In this document: positions 4,500 through 5,953 of the stretch, piece by piece
Layout: every line of letters begins with the position of its first letter
Numbering within the stretch: the stretch's first letter is position 1
DNA from: Candidatus Bathyarchaeota archaeon
GTDB lineage: Archaea; Thermoproteota; Bathyarchaeia; Bathyarchaeales; UBA233
Length of the DNA stretch: 5,953 nt
Direction of reading: 5' to 3'
Assembly: GCA_023488835.1 (NCBI GenBank)
Contig: JAMDCS010000014.1
Location: forward strand, 1-5,953
Position numbers and translations under genes: made by a program
Notes under the pieces: generated by a model
What the model was told of the DNA's origin: nothing
Seen by the model: only the letters and a program-made list of their open reading frames with translations
Databases searched by the model: none

Positions 4500-4753
4500 G
4501 TGAATGTCCTGAATGCAAAAGTTCTCTAAGTAAATATACAGAAGATGACCTTCATATTACAATATGTTGGGGTTGCGGTCACTATGAATCCGATTCACCA
4601 GCCTATAGACATAGCCCTAAGCTCTTTGAAAACTTGGTACGCGATAATCCTTCCGACTTTTTTAATCGCTTTATTAGCAGACGAAAAGTAACAGACCACA
4701 CCGACAAATACCTCAACAGTCAAGGAGGTAACAGAACCTCAAGCAACGGTTGA
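4496..4753 (+). CDS. Zinc-ribbon protein running through the element's right end
   Basis: 85 residues from TTG 4496, which overlaps the preceding stop (TTGA) and has GGAG 8 bases upstream. Cys4, Cys7, Cys24 and Cys27 (CPEC, 16 residues, CWGC) form a zinc ribbon; the rest (SPKLFENLVRDNPSDFFNRF) looks like one or two helices. The family is not recognised. Residues 61-66 (SRRKVT) are encoded by the 18-bp subterminal repeat, and GNRT by the terminal inverted repeat. The last residues SSNG and the TGA come from the target duplication and host DNA. Thus the element supplies no stop of its own, and the protein tail depends on where the element lands. The real functional part is probably residues 1 to about 60. 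Third gene of the passenger operon. Confidence 0.65.
   Translation: MSECPECKSSLSKYTEDDLHITICWGCGHYESDSPAYRHSPKLFENLVRDNPSDFFNRFISRRKVTDHTDKYLNSQGGNRTSSNG
4676..4693 (-). repeat. Right subterminal inverted repeat
   Basis: Perfect 18-base inverted match to 2072-2089. It starts 45 bases inside the right end, against 33 at the left end. It lies within the reading frame of the last passenger gene. Confidence 0.88.
4727..4738 (-). repeat. Right terminal inverted repeat
   Basis: GGTAACAGAACC, the exact reverse complement of 2039-2050. With flanking bases it can form a 5-bp stem GAGGT/ACCTC around the same 6-base loop as at the left end. Confidence 0.93.
4739..4746 (+). repeat. Target-site duplication, right copy
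   Basis: TCAAGCAA, identical to 2031-2038. Removing the element and one copy restores a continuous host sequence running from the TATA-like box into the kinase terminator region. Confidence 0.93.
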
Positions 4754-4759
4754 ATAACT

Positions 4760-4810
4760 ATTTAAAAAGAAAATATTGCAATCGGGCCAACGTCGACCTA
4801 CAGGAGCCCG
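4760..4810 (-). terminator. Terminator candidate of the histidine kinase gene
   Basis: On the minus strand, directly after the kinase stop, CGGGC (4810-4806) can pair with GCCCG (4787-4783) across an 18-base loop. A T-rich tract follows (TATTTTCTTTTT, about 4776-4765). The stem is short, so the T-rich tract alone, which is enough in many archaea, may be the active part. Confidence 0.45.
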
Positions 4811-5953
4811 CTATCGTTTTAGAGGCAACCAAACAAGAAATTTAGTACCCTTACCCACTTGACTCTCAAAACCAATACTGCCACCCTGAGCCTCGATAAA
4901 ACGTTTAACAACAGCCAACCCAAACCCTTGACCCTTTGCCTTAGTGGTAAACATCGGAGTGAACAATTTCTCCTTAACTGCATCAGGAATACCAACACCC
5001 GTATCCTCCACAGAAATAACTACGCCACTGTCCTTTTTTGCAGCTTTAACAGTTAATTTGCCTCCTTTAGGCATCGCTTGAATCGCATTGGTAACAAGAT
5101 TATTTAGAACTCGCGTCATGAACGTTCGGTCGATCAAAAGAGTCGGCAATCCTGCTTCACACACAAAACTAGTCTCCACAGATTCAGGTATAACAACTCC
5201 TTTGAGGGCATCAGTAATAAATTGGCATAACTCAACAGATGCTAATTCAGCCTTTAGAGGTTTAGCGAAATCCTGAAGGTCAGCGACAATTTTGTTGATG
5301 TAGTCGACTTGTTCTTGGATAAAATCAAGGCTTTCAATCGTCTCTTTCGTTTCTGTACCTTCGGGTGCCTCTTTCAATGCCTCCTTAACAAAATATAGCT
5401 CGCTAACAATAGCTTGTAATGGATTGCGTATATCGTGCCCAACCATGCCTGCAACTTGACCAATCGCCGCCAACCGCTCTGATTCTCTTAGCTGTCTAGA
5501 CCGTTCTTCAACCTGTTTTTCAAGGTTAGTTGCATAGTCTTGAAGCTTAACCTGAGCTTCTTTTAGTGCTTCTTCAGCTTTTTTGCGTTCTGTAATGTCG
5601 GTGAAGGTAGTAGCAAACTGATTAGGCGCAATCTTGTAAATATTAATCGAGTACCATCGGTTTGTTAAGTTACTGAAATGTTCAAAACTATAGGGATTGC
5701 CTGTTTGGTCAACTACACGGTATAGATCAAAGACATTATCTTCAATTCCAGTCCACACTTGACGCCATGTTTTACCAATTTGGTCTTCACGATTAACTCC
5801 AGAATATTTTGCACCTGCAGGGTTAATCTCTAAAACTAAAAGATCAGTTAACTTGCCCGCTTCGTTATAAATTGCTTTGAAATGTCCAAAGCCTTCGTTA
5901 ACTGAGTTAAACAGTAAAGCGTACTGTTCTTCAACTTTTTTTCGCTGAGCAAC
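4811..5953 (-). CDS. PAS-domain sensor histidine kinase, C-terminal 380 residues (cut by window edge)
   Basis: Signal-sensing kinase that autophosphorylates on histidine and passes phosphate to a response regulator not seen here. The frame is open to the right edge, so the GTG at 5758 is not the true start. The visible part opens with RKKVEEQYALLFNSVNEGF, the typical entry to a PAS domain, which runs to TTFTDITERKKAEEALKEAQ (about visible residues 1-130). A coiled-coil linker follows, then the HisKA H-box MVGHDIRNPLQAI (His173 of the visible part). The HATPase_c domain follows, with N-box LNNLVTNAIQAMPKGG, G1 EDTGVGIP, F-box FTPMFTTK and G2 GQGFGLAVVK. It ends shortly after the ATPase domain with no receiver domain. 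No membrane helix is seen in this part. All key residues are present. Similar PAS kinases are abundant in archaea, and the signal cannot be told. Confidence 0.93.
   Translation of the reverse strand, partial: VAQRKKVEEQYALLFNSVNEGFGHFKAIYNEAGKLTDLLVLEINPAGAKYSGVNREDQIGKTWRQVWTGIEDNVFDLYRVVDQTGNPYSFEHFSNLTNRWYSINIYKIAPNQFATTFTDITERKKAEEALKEAQVKLQDYATNLEKQVEERSRQLRESERLAAIGQVAGMVGHDIRNPLQAIVSELYFVKEALKEAPEGTETKETIESLDFIQEQVDYINKIVADLQDFAKPLKAELASVELCQFITDALKGVVIPESVETSFVCEAGLPTLLIDRTFMTRVLNNLVTNAIQAMPKGGKLTVKAAKKDSGVVISVEDTGVGIPDAVKEKLFTPMFTTKAKGQGFGLAVVKRFIEAQGGSIGFESQVGKGTKFLVWLPLKR

Larger units (their letters stand above)
2039..4738. mobile_element. Complete 2700-bp IS6-like element with passenger genes
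   Basis: Both ends can be read exactly: perfect 12-bp inverted repeats GGTTCTGTTACC (2039-2050) and GGTAACAGAACC (4727-4738), flanked by identical 8-bp duplications. An 18-bp perfect subterminal inverted repeat (2072-2089 and 4676-4693) strengthens the pairing. Inside are the transposase (minus strand), a 41-residue zinc-ribbon gene and a hairpin to its left. A three-gene plus-strand passenger operon lies to its right. The intact duplication and intact transposase suggest a recent and possibly still active insertion. The 2.7-kb length is about three times that of ordinary IS6 members, so it is better described as a transporter-type IS carrying extra genes. Family placement rests on the DDE domain, the 8-bp duplication and the GG-starting ends. 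Confidence 0.92.

Noticed and set aside
4811..5758. GTG at 5758 as start of the histidine kinase
   Set aside because: The frame stays open to the window edge and the upstream 65 codons read as the first half of the PAS domain.

Overview
The window looks archaeal. Short TATA-like boxes lie about 25-40 bases before several starts, leaders are very short, and one transcript-end candidate is T-rich. Host starts include TTG with a GGAG-type ribosome-binding site. The host genes (threonine branch and a PAS-type soluble-looking histidine kinase) fit a mesophilic archaeon, possibly Bathyarchaeia or a methanogen relative; that placement is inference from gene style, not a search result.

Layout. (1) 1-1738, minus strand: threonine synthase (thrC) followed after 10 bases by homoserine dehydrogenase (hom, cut by the left edge), a two-gene threonine-biosynthesis operon. 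(2) 1739-2038: host intergenic DNA with a weak thrC promoter candidate, a G-rich stretch (minus strand) and a TATA-like box. (3) 2039-4738: a complete 2700-bp insertion element. It is bounded by perfect 12-bp inverted repeats GGTTCTGTTACC / GGTAACAGAACC and by a perfect 8-bp target duplication TCAAGCAA (2031-2038 and 4739-4746). (4) 4747-4810: the rest of the host intergenic region, with a terminator candidate. (5) 4811-5953, minus strand: a sensor histidine kinase whose 5' end lies beyond the right edge.

The element is the main discovery. Its transposase (2555-3715, minus) has an IS6/IS240-like DDE core preceded by a SWIM zinc finger and a second zinc ribbon, and the 8-bp duplication agrees with the IS6 family. 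Ordinary IS6 elements are small and carry only a transposase. This one also carries a divergent passenger operon: a ribbon-helix-helix DNA-binding protein, an unrecognised protein of about 170 residues with a C-terminal coiled coil, and a zinc-ribbon protein whose frame runs through the right inverted repeat and ends in host DNA. On the other side it carries a 41-residue zinc-ribbon gene with its own promoter and a long structured hairpin ending in seven T.

How it may work together (inference): the ribbon-helix-helix protein may repress the divergent promoter region between itself and the transposase, where a 14/16-base imperfect inverted repeat flanks the transposase TATA box. An 18-bp subterminal inverted repeat and the 12-bp ends are probable transposase-binding sites. 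The element sits in the region upstream of thrC and downstream of the kinase, and no host coding sequence is visibly broken.
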